This document shows, piece by piece, positions 12,295 to 22,500 of a DNA stretch of 64,000 nt. The notes below the pieces were generated by a model that searched no databases, was not told where the DNA came from, and worked only from the letters and a program-made list of their open reading frames with translations. Within the stretch, counting starts at the first letter, position 1. Each line of letters begins with the position of its first letter. The position numbers and the translations under genes are program-made. Source of the stretch: Nipponacmea schrenckii (Eukaryota; Mollusca; Gastropoda; Lottiidae). The stretch lies in assembly GCA_030562195.1 (NCBI GenBank), contig JAUJPP010000005.1, positions 9,668,826-9,732,825 on the forward strand, read 5' to 3'.

Positions 12295-13209
12295 ATGGTG
12301 CATTTAGCTTTAAGTGTTTTTGTTTTGTGTTTCGTTGTCGTCACCGTAAGACCTATCGATGCCAGGCCTGGATTCGAGAATGGGGAAAAGTTTTCAATGG
12401 CGAAAATGTTTGAGAGATTTACTGAAGGTCCAGAAAGCTTTGATTTATTTTTTTTGTCCACTTCATGGCCGAAGACTATTTGTATGGGGGCAGAAGATTG
12501 TAAGAAGTCATTAAAAAATCTAGAGGGTTGGATTATTCACGGTCTGTGGCCGGCTCGACTACAAGGCGAGCCACCAATCTCATGTGGTGGTACCAATTTC
12601 TCTATCAGCGAGCTTAAACCTTTGATGGGCGATCTTTTAAAGTATTGGCCGGATTTGTTCATCCATGAGTCCAAAGACCAACTTTGGAGACACGAATGGG
12701 AAAAACACGGAACTTGTGCTGTTGGTGTCAAGGAAACAGCAAACGAATTGATGTATTTTGGTAAAGTCTTAGAACTTTTTAAGGCTATTAATATTACTTC
12801 TGTTCTCAATAATTTAAATATTGTTCCCTCGGAAACCAAGCCCTACGACGTCACTTCCGTCTCTCAAAAGCTCAAGAAATATTTTTCAGGGATCGAACCA
12901 GTTATTATGTGCAGGACATTTAAAGACAAGAATTATTTTGAGCAAATTGAGGTCTGCTTTGATAAGCAGTTCAAAATGATAGATTGTATTAATGGAAAGA
13001 TGACGTCTGCTGGATACGAAACAACGTTCATTAAGTCTCAGACGATAAATTTGAAGTTTGAAAAGAACCGACGTTTGAAAGATGACGAGACTAGGATGAT
13101 CTCTCTCGTCCAGAGAGGAGTCTATAAGATGAAAAATGCTGAAGATTTCGACCACAATGATAGACATTTAAAAAGCTGTCGAGAATTCGTTTATTATCCA
13201 GTAATGTAG
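12295..13209 (+). CDS. secreted ribonuclease T2, intronless coding region
   Basis: This encodes an acid-type endoribonuclease that cleaves single-stranded RNA through a 2',3'-cyclic phosphate, acting outside the cell or in lysosome-like compartments. The ATG at 12295 opens a hydrophobic signal peptide (LALSVFVLCFVVV); an upstream in-frame GTG at 12247 is not a credible start. The 304-residue product has both active-site blocks: CAS I GWIIHGLWP (His82) and CAS II LWRHEWEKHGTC (His133, Glu134, Lys137, His138). Cysteines at 63, 69 and 97 fit the family disulfides. The length exceeds the usual 230-250 residues, with a lysine-rich extension at the C terminus. The coding region is a single exon, unlike most animal RNASET2 genes, which suggests an expanded or retro-derived lineage. 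AATAAA follows near 13343. Confidence 0.92.
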   Translation: MVHLALSVFVLCFVVVTVRPIDARPGFENGEKFSMAKMFERFTEGPESFDLFFLSTSWPKTICMGAEDCKKSLKNLEGWIIHGLWPARLQGEPPISCGGTNFSISELKPLMGDLLKYWPDLFIHESKDQLWRHEWEKHGTCAVGVKETANELMYFGKVLELFKAINITSVLNNLNIVPSETKPYDVTSVSQKLKKYFSGIEPVIMCRTFKDKNYFEQIEVCFDKQFKMIDCINGKMTSAGYETTFIKSQTINLKFEKNRRLKDDETRMISLVQRGVYKMKNAEDFDHNDRHLKSCREFVYYPVM

Positions 13210-14098
13210 ATGTTCAATTGTTTTCTGGTTCCTGTCTTTGTAGCCTCTATAATCCAGTCCATCTATGGTTATGGAGCCTACTGTCGTAGACAGGAATAGT
13301 CTGGGAGTCTGAGACTACTGTTTTTGGTGCATAATTTGTTTGGTAATAAACCTTTAACACTGTTGTATGCTTTATTTGAAAACTAAACGCGATATTGGGT
13401 GTTTAGGAATTGATGAAGACTTGTTATTCATTAGGCCTACTGTGTATAAAAAGGAATTGATGATGGGGGGGGGGCTTGAATAGGCCCATATAATCTCAGC
13501 CTACATATAAAAGTTTTAGAAATAGCTTTAAGTGTGGTTTGTAAACTTTGTTGAAATATTATATCCTTTCATCGGTAGTAGTAGTAATTCAAAATGGCGG
13601 TGAATTACGTCCGTGTGCATTATTTCCTTATGTGAATCACGCATTGTTTCGTATACATTCTCCCTAGCCTTATAGCGAGTCATAAGACGAAATAATACAG
13701 GGCTTTCCCATTCCCACGTTCCCTTGTTAATAGGGAAGAATCTAGGATAATTGAAGCTGAAACAACAACAAATCGGAGGTTCTCTATAAATTTATTCAAA
13801 AAACAAACTGAAAATAATTCTTATAGGGAAATAGTGAAAGCGGCTCAAACACATAAACTATAACAGTGAACTCAAAATAATCATTTATATGTCGAATGAT
13901 AAATTAGAAAAAAAGGCTCATATCTTTTATAAACTGAAATTTACAAACTTTTACAAGTAAAAATTTAAACTTTTGAAAAAACATATATCCAAATTATTCA
14001 ACGCAAAACTATTTACATTATTAAAAGCAAAACCATTAAAAATTATTTAAAGCAAATTAAATCATAAAAAGGTACGATATTGAGTTCGGCGAGCTGGT
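13210..14098. other. convergent 3' flanks of the RNase T2 and PAN genes
   Basis: This holds the RNase T2 3' UTR with its AATAAA near 13343, and the 3' UTR of the minus-strand PAN gene, with a minus-strand AATAAA candidate near 13791. No other gene is seen. Confidence 0.6.
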
Positions 14099-14869
14099 CT
14101 AATCGCGACATACAGCACCCACTGATTGCTCGCCTCCCGTAGTCGGGAACAATTCAGAACTATCAAACTCTGTACCGAACAAGAAACAGAGATCAGGACT
14201 GAACCAAATGAAACTAACACAAGCGGGGTTGGCGGTGCATGCGGCAGCACAGTCTGCAGGTTGGGCAAGAGGACTAATTGGTGGAGCGATTAGATTGTCG
14301 TTAAAATCCGATGCTTCAGGTTCTTGATTGGTAAATTGTAGCTCACAGTCTGAAATAATAAGTTAAAGGGATAATACGTCTTAAAATGAACATAAATTTG
14401 AAAATCTTAAACTTGGACAATAAGAGCTCTGTTCATCAGTAAATATACCCGCTGCCATAAATAACACAAAAATAAACAAATATAAAAAAAAACTAAGGTA
14501 TTATCCATACATATGCATTTTTTGATAGTTTTCAAGATTTTTAGGGATTCGGTTACTTTATGATCCCTGGTAAGTTCACTAATGAATATATAGGCTACTC
14601 ATATTGACCATTCTTGAGAACTAAAATTCTATGTTCATGCTAAGACGCAGCGTCCCTTTAAAATTACATAACATGCACTGGTACAACACTACGACATGCC
14701 AATCTTTTACGAACGTGGTATGGGTACAGAATTCGTAAAAGGAAAATAACTTACCACTTTCTTCCAAGCTAATGTCCTGGGAGCTACTTCCTATTGGGAT
14801 AGATATGGCTACAGCAGGCAGCGCTAACAAGAAAATGCCCAAAAGAGCCAAGGTGAAGCATGAATTCAT
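14099..14869 (-). CDS. small secreted PAN/apple-like protein, 2 coding exons
   Basis: Exon 1 is 14755-14869 and exon 2 is 14099-14349, in phase, giving 121 residues ending in a TAG. Exon 1 encodes a signal peptide (CFTLALLGIFLLALPAVA) and a short Ser-rich stretch. Exon 2 has a cysteine pattern of the apple/PAN type: DCELQF, DCAAACTANPACVSFIW, DLCFLFGTEF and a late Cys. Apple domains bind proteins or glycans in mucus, plasma or egg coats; the ligand here is unknown. A 5' UTR intron acceptor (TTCTTTTCAG) lies just before the ATG. The gene is convergent with RNase T2. Assignment to PAN rests on the cysteine and hydrophobic pattern only. Confidence 0.75.
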
Positions 14870-16690
14870 GTTGAATCTGAAAAGAATATTAAAATGTCGT
14901 ATTGTCTGGGTCGTTACTTACTTAATTTAATCAAAACACAAATAAAACGTTTTGGATTTGAGCTTCGTACGTTTAAAAATTTAACTACCTCTAACGATGA
15001 AAAGTTTAAGACTCACTTATTCAAAAGAGTGTTTCGATGTCAATGCTGGTATCCAAGGGTTGTTTGTGTTTTATATGAAATTGTACAGGTATTTATAAGC
15101 CAGTAGACTAATAAAACTTGCGATATGGTTGAATCTCCGAGGTAAGATAGGTTTATGTTAAGTTCATGCAAGATAAAATCTCTCCGGACCAGGTGATCAG
15201 ATGGATAAGCTTAGCTAATAATAATAATATCATAGACGATCTTAAAGGGATTCCTTAATATTTCCTTTTCTCGACACTATGTTCGTCTACAATGTCACAC
15301 ATGTACATACGTGGAGCCGGGATAAAGGGTGTTAAGGCCGTTAAACCAAATATACCTTCTCCTATCTGTGTAACCCTTCGGCCCTATCGAAATAGCATTA
15401 TGTAATTGTAATGCGGGTTGTTGAGATTGAACTCCGTTCAACCGGAGGAATGTCTGGTTTAGTATAAACATGGGAAGCCATACAGCTTTCTTTCCGGAAA
15501 GTTTGACTGAAAGTTGAAAATGAGCTCTATCAGCTCTCTTGTTTTACAGTCTCTTTAATCCCTCTTACCTACTAATCTAGATAAACTCTCGATGTCTCGG
15601 AGATTCAAAGATATCGTAAGTTTTATTAGTCTACTGGCTTATAAATACCTGTACAATTTCATATAAAACACAAACAACCCTTGTATACCAGCATTGACAT
15701 CGAAACACTCTTTTGAATAAGTGAGTCTTAAAATGTTCATCTTTAGAGGTAGTTTAATTTTTAAACGTACGAAGCTCAAATCCAAAACGTTTTATTTGTG
15801 TATTGATCAACTTAAGTAAGAAGCGACCCAGACAATACGACATTTTAATATTCTTTTCAGATTCAACATGAACTCCTCATACTTCACCCTGACTCTTTTG
15901 GGCATTTTCTTGTTAGCGCTTCCTGTAGCCATATCTAGCTCAATAGGAAGTACCTCCCAGGAAATTAGCTCCGAAGAAAGTAGCTCCCAGGAAATGAGCT
16001 CGGAAAACATACGTAAGTTATTTTCTTTTTAGGTCTGATTCCTAGGCCCGTGCTTTCCCGGAACTACGAGATAGTAGTTTCCCCCCCCCCCTCTATCTAA
16101 AGATGAAAATTTTAAGACTCACTAATTCAAAAGAGTGTTTCGATGTCAATGCTGGTATACAAGGGTTGTTTGTGTTTTATATGAAATTGTACAGGTATTT
16201 ATAAGCCAGTAGACTAATAAAACTTACGATATCTTTGAATCTGCGAGACATCGAGAGTTTATCTAGATTAGTAGGTAAGAGGGATTAAAGAGACTGTAAA
16301 ACAAGAGAGCTGATAGAGCTCATTTTCAACTTTCAGTCAAACTTTCCGGAATGAAAGCTGTATGGCTTCCCATGTTTATACTAAACCAGACATTCCTCCG
16401 GTTGAACGGTGTTCAATCTCAACCACCCGCATTACAATTACATAATGCTATTTCGATAGGGCAAAAGGGTTACACAGATAGGAGAAGGTATATTTGGTTT
16501 AACGGCCTTAACACCCTTTATCCCGGCTCCACGTATGTACATGTGTGACATTGTAGACGAACATAGTGTCGAGAAAAGGAAATATTAAGGAATCCCTTTA
16601 AGATCGTCTATGATATTATTATTATTAGCTTAGTTAATCCATCTGATCACCTGGTCCGGGGAGATTTTATCTTGCATGAACTTAAAATAA
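14750..16690. repeat. nested inverted duplications around the PAN exon
   Basis: 14750-15130 recurs inverted at 15615-16015, and 15165-15760 recurs inverted at 16100-16690. The arms are nearly identical over hundreds of bases (for example GCCAGTAGACTAATAAAACT and its complement, and GACCAGGTGATCAGATGGAT and its complement). The result is a multi-arm palindrome of about 1.9 kb carrying two signal-peptide exons in opposite orientation. Confidence 0.85.
15868..16012 (+). pseudogene. orphan copy of the PAN gene signal-peptide exon
   Basis: This is an inverted duplicate of 14755-14869 with an intact ATG, a signal peptide (YFTLTLLGIFLLALPVA), a duplicated Ser-Glu stretch (two SSQE blocks) and a GTAAGT donor at 16013. 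An acceptor precedes the ATG. I see no PAN exon downstream on the plus strand before 17850, so it is probably a dead copy, or a first exon looking for a partner. Confidence 0.65.
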
Positions 16691-17349
16691 ACACGATTCA
16701 AATATCCATCTGATTGTAGGATAGCTTATGCACGGAGCGGTGGGGGAGTTGCATTTACATGAATAATTAGGGTGGAGAGGGTGAAGGGGATGAGGGGCTC
16801 AAAGAACTAGGTATTCGGGAGTTTGAGGGGTAAGGAAATCGTGCCTCACAGTTTTATGCACCATAAATGCTTTTTGAAAATTTTACGAAATGGATGAATG
16901 TGTATAGACAATGGGAGGCAACTCTTACGATTGCTGTCATATATTAAGTGTGGTCTGTTTTCTCGTAGTAATTGGAACCTTTAACCATGTAACCATGTAC
17001 TTATAAATTTAAGAATCATCTGTAGCTGTCCTGATGATGGGTTTTGTATCTTCAACATTTATCAAAGGCCTATGTGGAGATCACGTCCATGACAATACAG
17101 CTATGACTCTCAGAAGCAATGATGTTAGGACAAAAAAAAGATACAAAACTTTTATAGTATTTATCTATTTAATTCATTTAACAATGTAAACAAAATGGCA
17201 TTCATCACTAGAATGTCAGGAGTAACCAGAAAAACAGGCAGTTCCTGAGTAGGACTTTCTGCTAGAAAATCAATTTTGACAAAAAAGGCTGTGTGGACAA
17301 AAAATCTGGACAGCAGCTGCTTAAGAAAATGAATCAGTGAGTCAGATGA
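16691..17349. other. intergenic, no gene seen
   Basis: This is AT-rich sequence to the right of the inverted duplications. I recognise neither a coding region nor a clear repeat family. Confidence 0.5.
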
Positions 17350-17442
17350 TGGAAACACGAATGGGAAAAACACGGAACTTGTGCTGTTAGTGATAAGAAA
17401 ACAGCAAACGAATTGATGTATTTTGTAAAGTTTTAAATTAAT
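17350..17442 (+). pseudogene. RNase T2 fragment (CAS II region)
   Basis: About 90 bp match 12690-12775 of the RNase T2 gene almost exactly, including the codons for HEWEKHGTCAV and NELMYF. The reading then shifts and stops soon after. The copy lacks CAS I and the signal peptide. It indicates at least one further duplication of this gene nearby. Confidence 0.85.
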
Positions 17443-17719
17443 TGATTATGATTGAAAGATTTGTTTAAACAACCTATGAGCTGCCTGAGGAATTTCAGGA
17501 TTCATTTTCACTGTCCAAGTAAAAAATTTAAAAAATTTTGATTTATTTCATTATCCTTAGAAAGGCACATGAAAGTAGACATATTTGAATAATAAAATGA
17601 GTTATTTTGTTTCTGATGTATTTTTGAGCCCCGTCATCATTTGTCCAATAAATTACAGAAAAGTAGGAAATAAACTCTATTTCATTTACTTTAATACAAG
17701 CTATTTTGGTTTGCTGGGA

Positions 17720-17815
17720 CAGCAGCATTAGCCTATTCTTTTTGCAATTTCCAATTGTCGAGGGATCTTTAACGTGCACAGCCTGTAGCACACAGGGCCT
17801 CAGTTAAGTTCATTA
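17720..17815 (-). mobile_element. SINE fragment
   Basis: This contains the core blocks CAGCAGCATTAGCC, TTGTCGAGGGATCTTTAACG and GTAGCACACAGGGCCTCAG of the tRNA-derived SINE family. Confidence 0.65.
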
Positions 17816-17851
17816 AAGGAAGGAGGATATATAACTTCAAATGATTTCACT

Positions 17852-19201
17852 TCAAGTAGTTAAAGATGCTATTTTCTTTCTGATGCGTTTCCGAGCTTTT
17901 TTAGAAAGATTAGGGTCAAGCAAGCGGGTATTAAGTTCTTGTATTGTTTGTCCTTGAGATGTTGATGATGCTGCCTTCGTCTGAGGGTCCATTTTTTTAT
18001 TTTTCACTTGAAAACTTTTACTTTCTTCTTCGTCTTCTTCTTCACAAAATTTCCTTTTTTTACCTGAAAATAAAACAGGAACATTCAGTCATGGTTCTTT
18101 TAATATTTTGGATACTTTTGTCTGCCTGATGATCCTTTGCCAAAATATCTTGATCTATTTCTGACTGGGTCAACTGGAATAATGACTTCTCAAAGGTCAT
18201 CAGACTTGATATTGCTGACTGAGGTAAAGCCCATGACCACCATATTGAGACCCTACCAAGCAAATCAGGCCTTTTTTTTTCTCTTTTTTTTTTGACCCAC
18301 TAATAAACAAAACAGAATCTTTTAAAACTAAGTAATTATCCATAAACATTCATTTGATTATTGAAAAAAGCTTAACAAATTGATCAAGCGTTTACCAGAT
18401 TCGGTGACTTTATGACACAAAGTAAGTTCACTGACCATATTGACCATTCTTGAGAACTTAAAAATTATGTCCATTGTAAGACGCAGTTTCACTTTTAGAC
18501 ACGGCCATAAAAACTCAATTTTTCTCACCTTTAAACTCATGTTTATCTCTAGTATTAAACTGTAATCTCTTTTCTATCTTATTTTTAATCAGACTGTTTG
18601 TTTTAATGATTTCAGATTTCTTCTTTTCGCTGCTACTCTGTTGTTGTTTGGTTAATGTGTTCTTTCCTCCTGACCTTCAATTAAATAATAACTCCTTTTA
18701 AGGAAGCTGAAGTTTGAGATTAGTATAGCAATGTGACCTGATTCGACTTCTTGTTAAATAGACAAGCTAAAGGCCAATAACCAAGACTATAGAGCAATCA
18801 CTGGTAAAATTGAATATCACAGAAGCACAGGTCAAGGAGGACTTCTGCAATTACCAGTATGAATAACTGGTACCTGTGCATGCCCTTGCCTCATTTGAAT
18901 GGAAAAGATCTAAGTGCTTTGTTTGATTCTTATGCCTTTTATAGGCCGAAGTGCAGGCTTTGATAATTCCAGTTGATTTTAAAAGGCAAATAAACCTGAC
19001 AGGGTCTTGTTTCTTCAAGTTTTTATGCTTAGTGAAATTGGTCCCACCGCCTCTGCCATCGCCATTGCAGGAGAGACCATTCAAAGGGTCGTCATCGGCT
19101 GCAACTGCCTTTCTCTTTTTGGAATAAAAGTTAGGATCTAAGCCCAGCCATGAGGCCGCCACGCCTTTATACGAAGTATTCACTTCTATTCCACCGGACA
19201 T
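17852..19201 (-). CDS. lysine-rich protein of unknown function, 3 exons
   Basis: Exons 18996-19201 (ATG at 19201), 18529-18674 and 17852-18063 join in phase to give 187 residues. The N terminus has a neutral segment (VAASWLGLDPNFY) followed by KKRKA. The middle is Lys/Gln/Ser-rich and predicted mostly helical (IKNKIEKRLQF). The last exon has an acidic run (EEEDEEE) and a basic tail (SKKARKRIRKKI). Composition and KKRK-type motifs suggest a nuclear or nucleolar protein, but I do not recognise the family. It is divergent from the gene starting at 19511, with only 309 bp between the two ATGs. Confidence 0.7.
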
Positions 19202-19510
19202 AGTTCAAAATGGTTGAACTAGCCCCCAATCATGTTCATGCTGTCAAAATATGGAACTTCACCACGTTGTGTTGTTGACAAATATTGATTGAACCTTGAC
19301 CTTTGTAGGGTAGAGGCTAAGCAAGTCGGATGTAGAGACGAAGCGAGTTTCTGTTTGCTTGATTTACCAGACGTTGTTGACCATTGAATTTATGTTATAA
19401 GAAAGACTGGACAATCAATGAAGTCAATGTAAACAATATGGCGTCAAATTCCAATGATTCACAGAAATAATTGATAATTTTTATGATTTTATGTCTCAAT
19501 AAAGAAGAAA
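19202..19510. promoter_or_regulatory. bidirectional promoter region
   Basis: 309 bp separate the divergent start codons at 19201 (minus) and 19511 (plus), so both promoters must lie here or overlap. No clear TATA box is seen. Confidence 0.55.
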
Positions 19511-22500
19511 ATGGCGTCTGAAAGAGGTCGGATAGACATTAAAAGTGAGGGGCTACGATGGAATGAGCTGAAATCGGTTTTACAACTGTCTGATGAAGCT
19601 TTGGCGACCTTGCTGATTGACAGGTAAGTGAATGGAATCACCACTTTCACTTCCAGGTTCGGTTCCGACTCAGATAAGGCCTTAAGGGACTAACTTTACA
19701 AGGGGGATGATGACAAACATTGTTGGAAGGTAATCCTTGTAAGACATTTAGAAGTATAACTGCACATTAAGAGAGAACAATTGTTATGGATATAGACTTC
19801 TATTTATTAACAACAGCACAACGTTTCATTACACATACAGGTAACGTTTTCAAGTGATGAAAAGGAAGGTATTGTTTTACTACCTTCCCCTCCAGTTTCA
19901 ATGTTTCCACCAAAAAGGGTAGATACATCTACCATAACTTGTACTGAAATAGGCTGTTTTTAGGGCATGCTTTTCAAAAGTAGGGTTCTCTTATACAAAC
20001 TGAATCAGTAATCTGAACCTTGCCCACTTATGGATTTGTTATAAACAGGGGTTAGAATAGCCCCTTTCATGTACTATTCTGACTATAAATGTTATAAATT
20101 TTAGATTTTTTTTTGCTTTTTCATATTTCAGCTATCTTCAAACAGATTCCCCAAGAAATGGAACGAGTAAAAGGTAGGCCTTCTCATTTCTCTAACATAA
20201 ATGATCACAAACAGTATCTTTTATCTTTTGTATGTATATGATAATTGTTTGTCAAGTTAAGACTTAAATTAAACAAAGTTTGATGGTGAAATGGACGGTA
20301 TAGTTTATGACTTAAATTTTTTAAAATTTAATTTTAGGCGTAAAGGTTCCATGAAATCTCGAAAGTTGAATAAAGCAACAAAAACTCAAAGCTTTGATCT
20401 CAGTGACTATGGTGTACAATTTCCGTAAGTTTCTAGTCAGTGTTTTTATAGCTCTTGTCAGACATGACTGGTAAATACAGCTTAGTCAAGAATCATAACT
20501 TTAGTCAGACATGACTGGCAAATACAGCTTAGTCAAGAATCATAACTTTAGTCAGACATGACTGGCAAATACAGCTTAGTCAACAACCAAAACTCTAGTC
20601 AGACATGACTGGTAAATACAGCTTAGTCAACAATCATAACTTTAGTCAGACATGACTGGTACTGGTAAATACAACCATGTCAAAAACCCTTCTAATAGTA
20701 TTCATTTTCAACAGGCATCAAGAAAGAGAGAATGAATTGGACCTGGAACCGAAGAGTGCTATCGATGAAGTTTTCAACCTAAATTATGGTCACAGTATTG
20801 AAAACGACGCCATCAGATTTAACCAGACTTCTCTTCAACCAGCTTATGTCACTGACCCATGTGCTGCATCGAGAGAGTCCGCATACATTGTTCATAACAG
20901 CTGTTTGATACAGTTGGCCAATCAGAACCCTCCCGCTCATTGTAACGTCAAAAACTGTAGAGCAGATGTCAGTATGGTGAAAAAACAGGCTGGGACTACT
21001 GTCTACTTTATTTGGGTAAGTTTTTTTAAGACTAGGTTTACCAGTATCTATTTTGTCAAGTGTTCTTTTTACTTCTTCTTTCTATGGCATTTAGTAACTA
21101 GGTAATAATTAACTTGACACAATTATATGGATAACAATTACTTTAATAAAAAACTTGCAACGTTTCGACGAAGTTTCTTCTGTCTTTATCAAGCAATATT
21201 GTGTCAAGTGAAATACTTGTTCTTTATTCAAAAGGATGATAACGAGATTTTGAGCATTATTCTCGAAAATTGAATTGAGAAAAAATCTAGATTTTAAACT
21301 GGGAAAATGACAAGATTTATCCTACAGACGGCAGAAACTGAGCTCTATTAGCTTGAGATTAGTGAGACTATTTTATGGTATCCTACTCCTGACTTAGTTT
21401 CATTGTCATCATCAATTTCTATTGTTTAATGTGAACTCCCTAAATGTCGCTTAAGAATTATTGACAAAGATAATCATGGAACAAAGTTAATTCAAGCTTC
21501 TATTTTTCTTTAAGGCATGCTCTAAAGGTCATACGATAAGAGAATGGTCATCGCAGCCTTCATTACAAGGTGAAGGTCATTTAGGAGATTTGATGTTAGC
21601 GTCTGGTATTGTGATGTCGGGATGTAATTATAACCAAATAGCGTTATTATTTAAACTCATTAATATTGATTGTATTAACGCCGAGTCGTTCGAATATTTT
21701 AACTGTAATTTCGTTCAACCTAAAATATTGTCTTACTGGAATTCAGAACAGCAGAAAATATTGTCGGCTTTAAATGGCCGAGATGTCATTTTAGTGGGTA
21801 AGTTTTGGTTTTTGATTATTTGTTATATAAAAGATTGAATGGTGTGTGCAGAATTTCGGTAATGCAGGCTAGGGTTGCCGTCTTAAAAATGTGTTTTAAA
21901 TATTCAGATAGGCTAATCAATTTTGACTGATCCTGTAGTTATTACGTCATAGAATTAACAGACCTGAACCTAAATTGGTGTCCATTAAATTACAACACCA
22001 GACTAAATCAGTCGAATGATGTAAAGAGTCATGATATTTTCAGTATAGAAAAGTAGTTCAGCCAAGTCACACCTTTAAAATGTCTCCTAATTATCCTTGT
22101 GTCCTAATTCTGGTAACTAAGTCAGACGCGTTCTCCTATGAATTAGTTGGAGAAATTTATAGCATTTTTATTCCAGGATGTGGTTTGAGAGACCAGTCGG
22201 AAGATTTGATGAAATTTCTGACATTTTGTGTGTTAGATTATGAATCAAATGATGTATTATATGTTTCCATCCTTGATAAAGACAGTGTAGATGTTGCAGT
22301 GGATTCTGAGAAATTAGAGTTACAGGCCTTTATAGAAGCTCTTCAATCAATTCAGGCTTCTGGTGCAAGAGTGATTGAAGTAGTCACAAACATCCAGCCA
22401 AAAATTAACAACTTTTTAAGTAAGTAAACACATTATAATGTTTGATTACATTTGGCATTGTTGTCTTGATTATTTTATTTAATCGCCATGGTAACGTCAT

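Noticed and set aside
22080..22427. A start at 22080 for a 115-codon protein
   Set aside because: The first 97 bases are intron sequence within an interspersed repeat; the real exon begins at 22177 after TTTTTATTCCAG.
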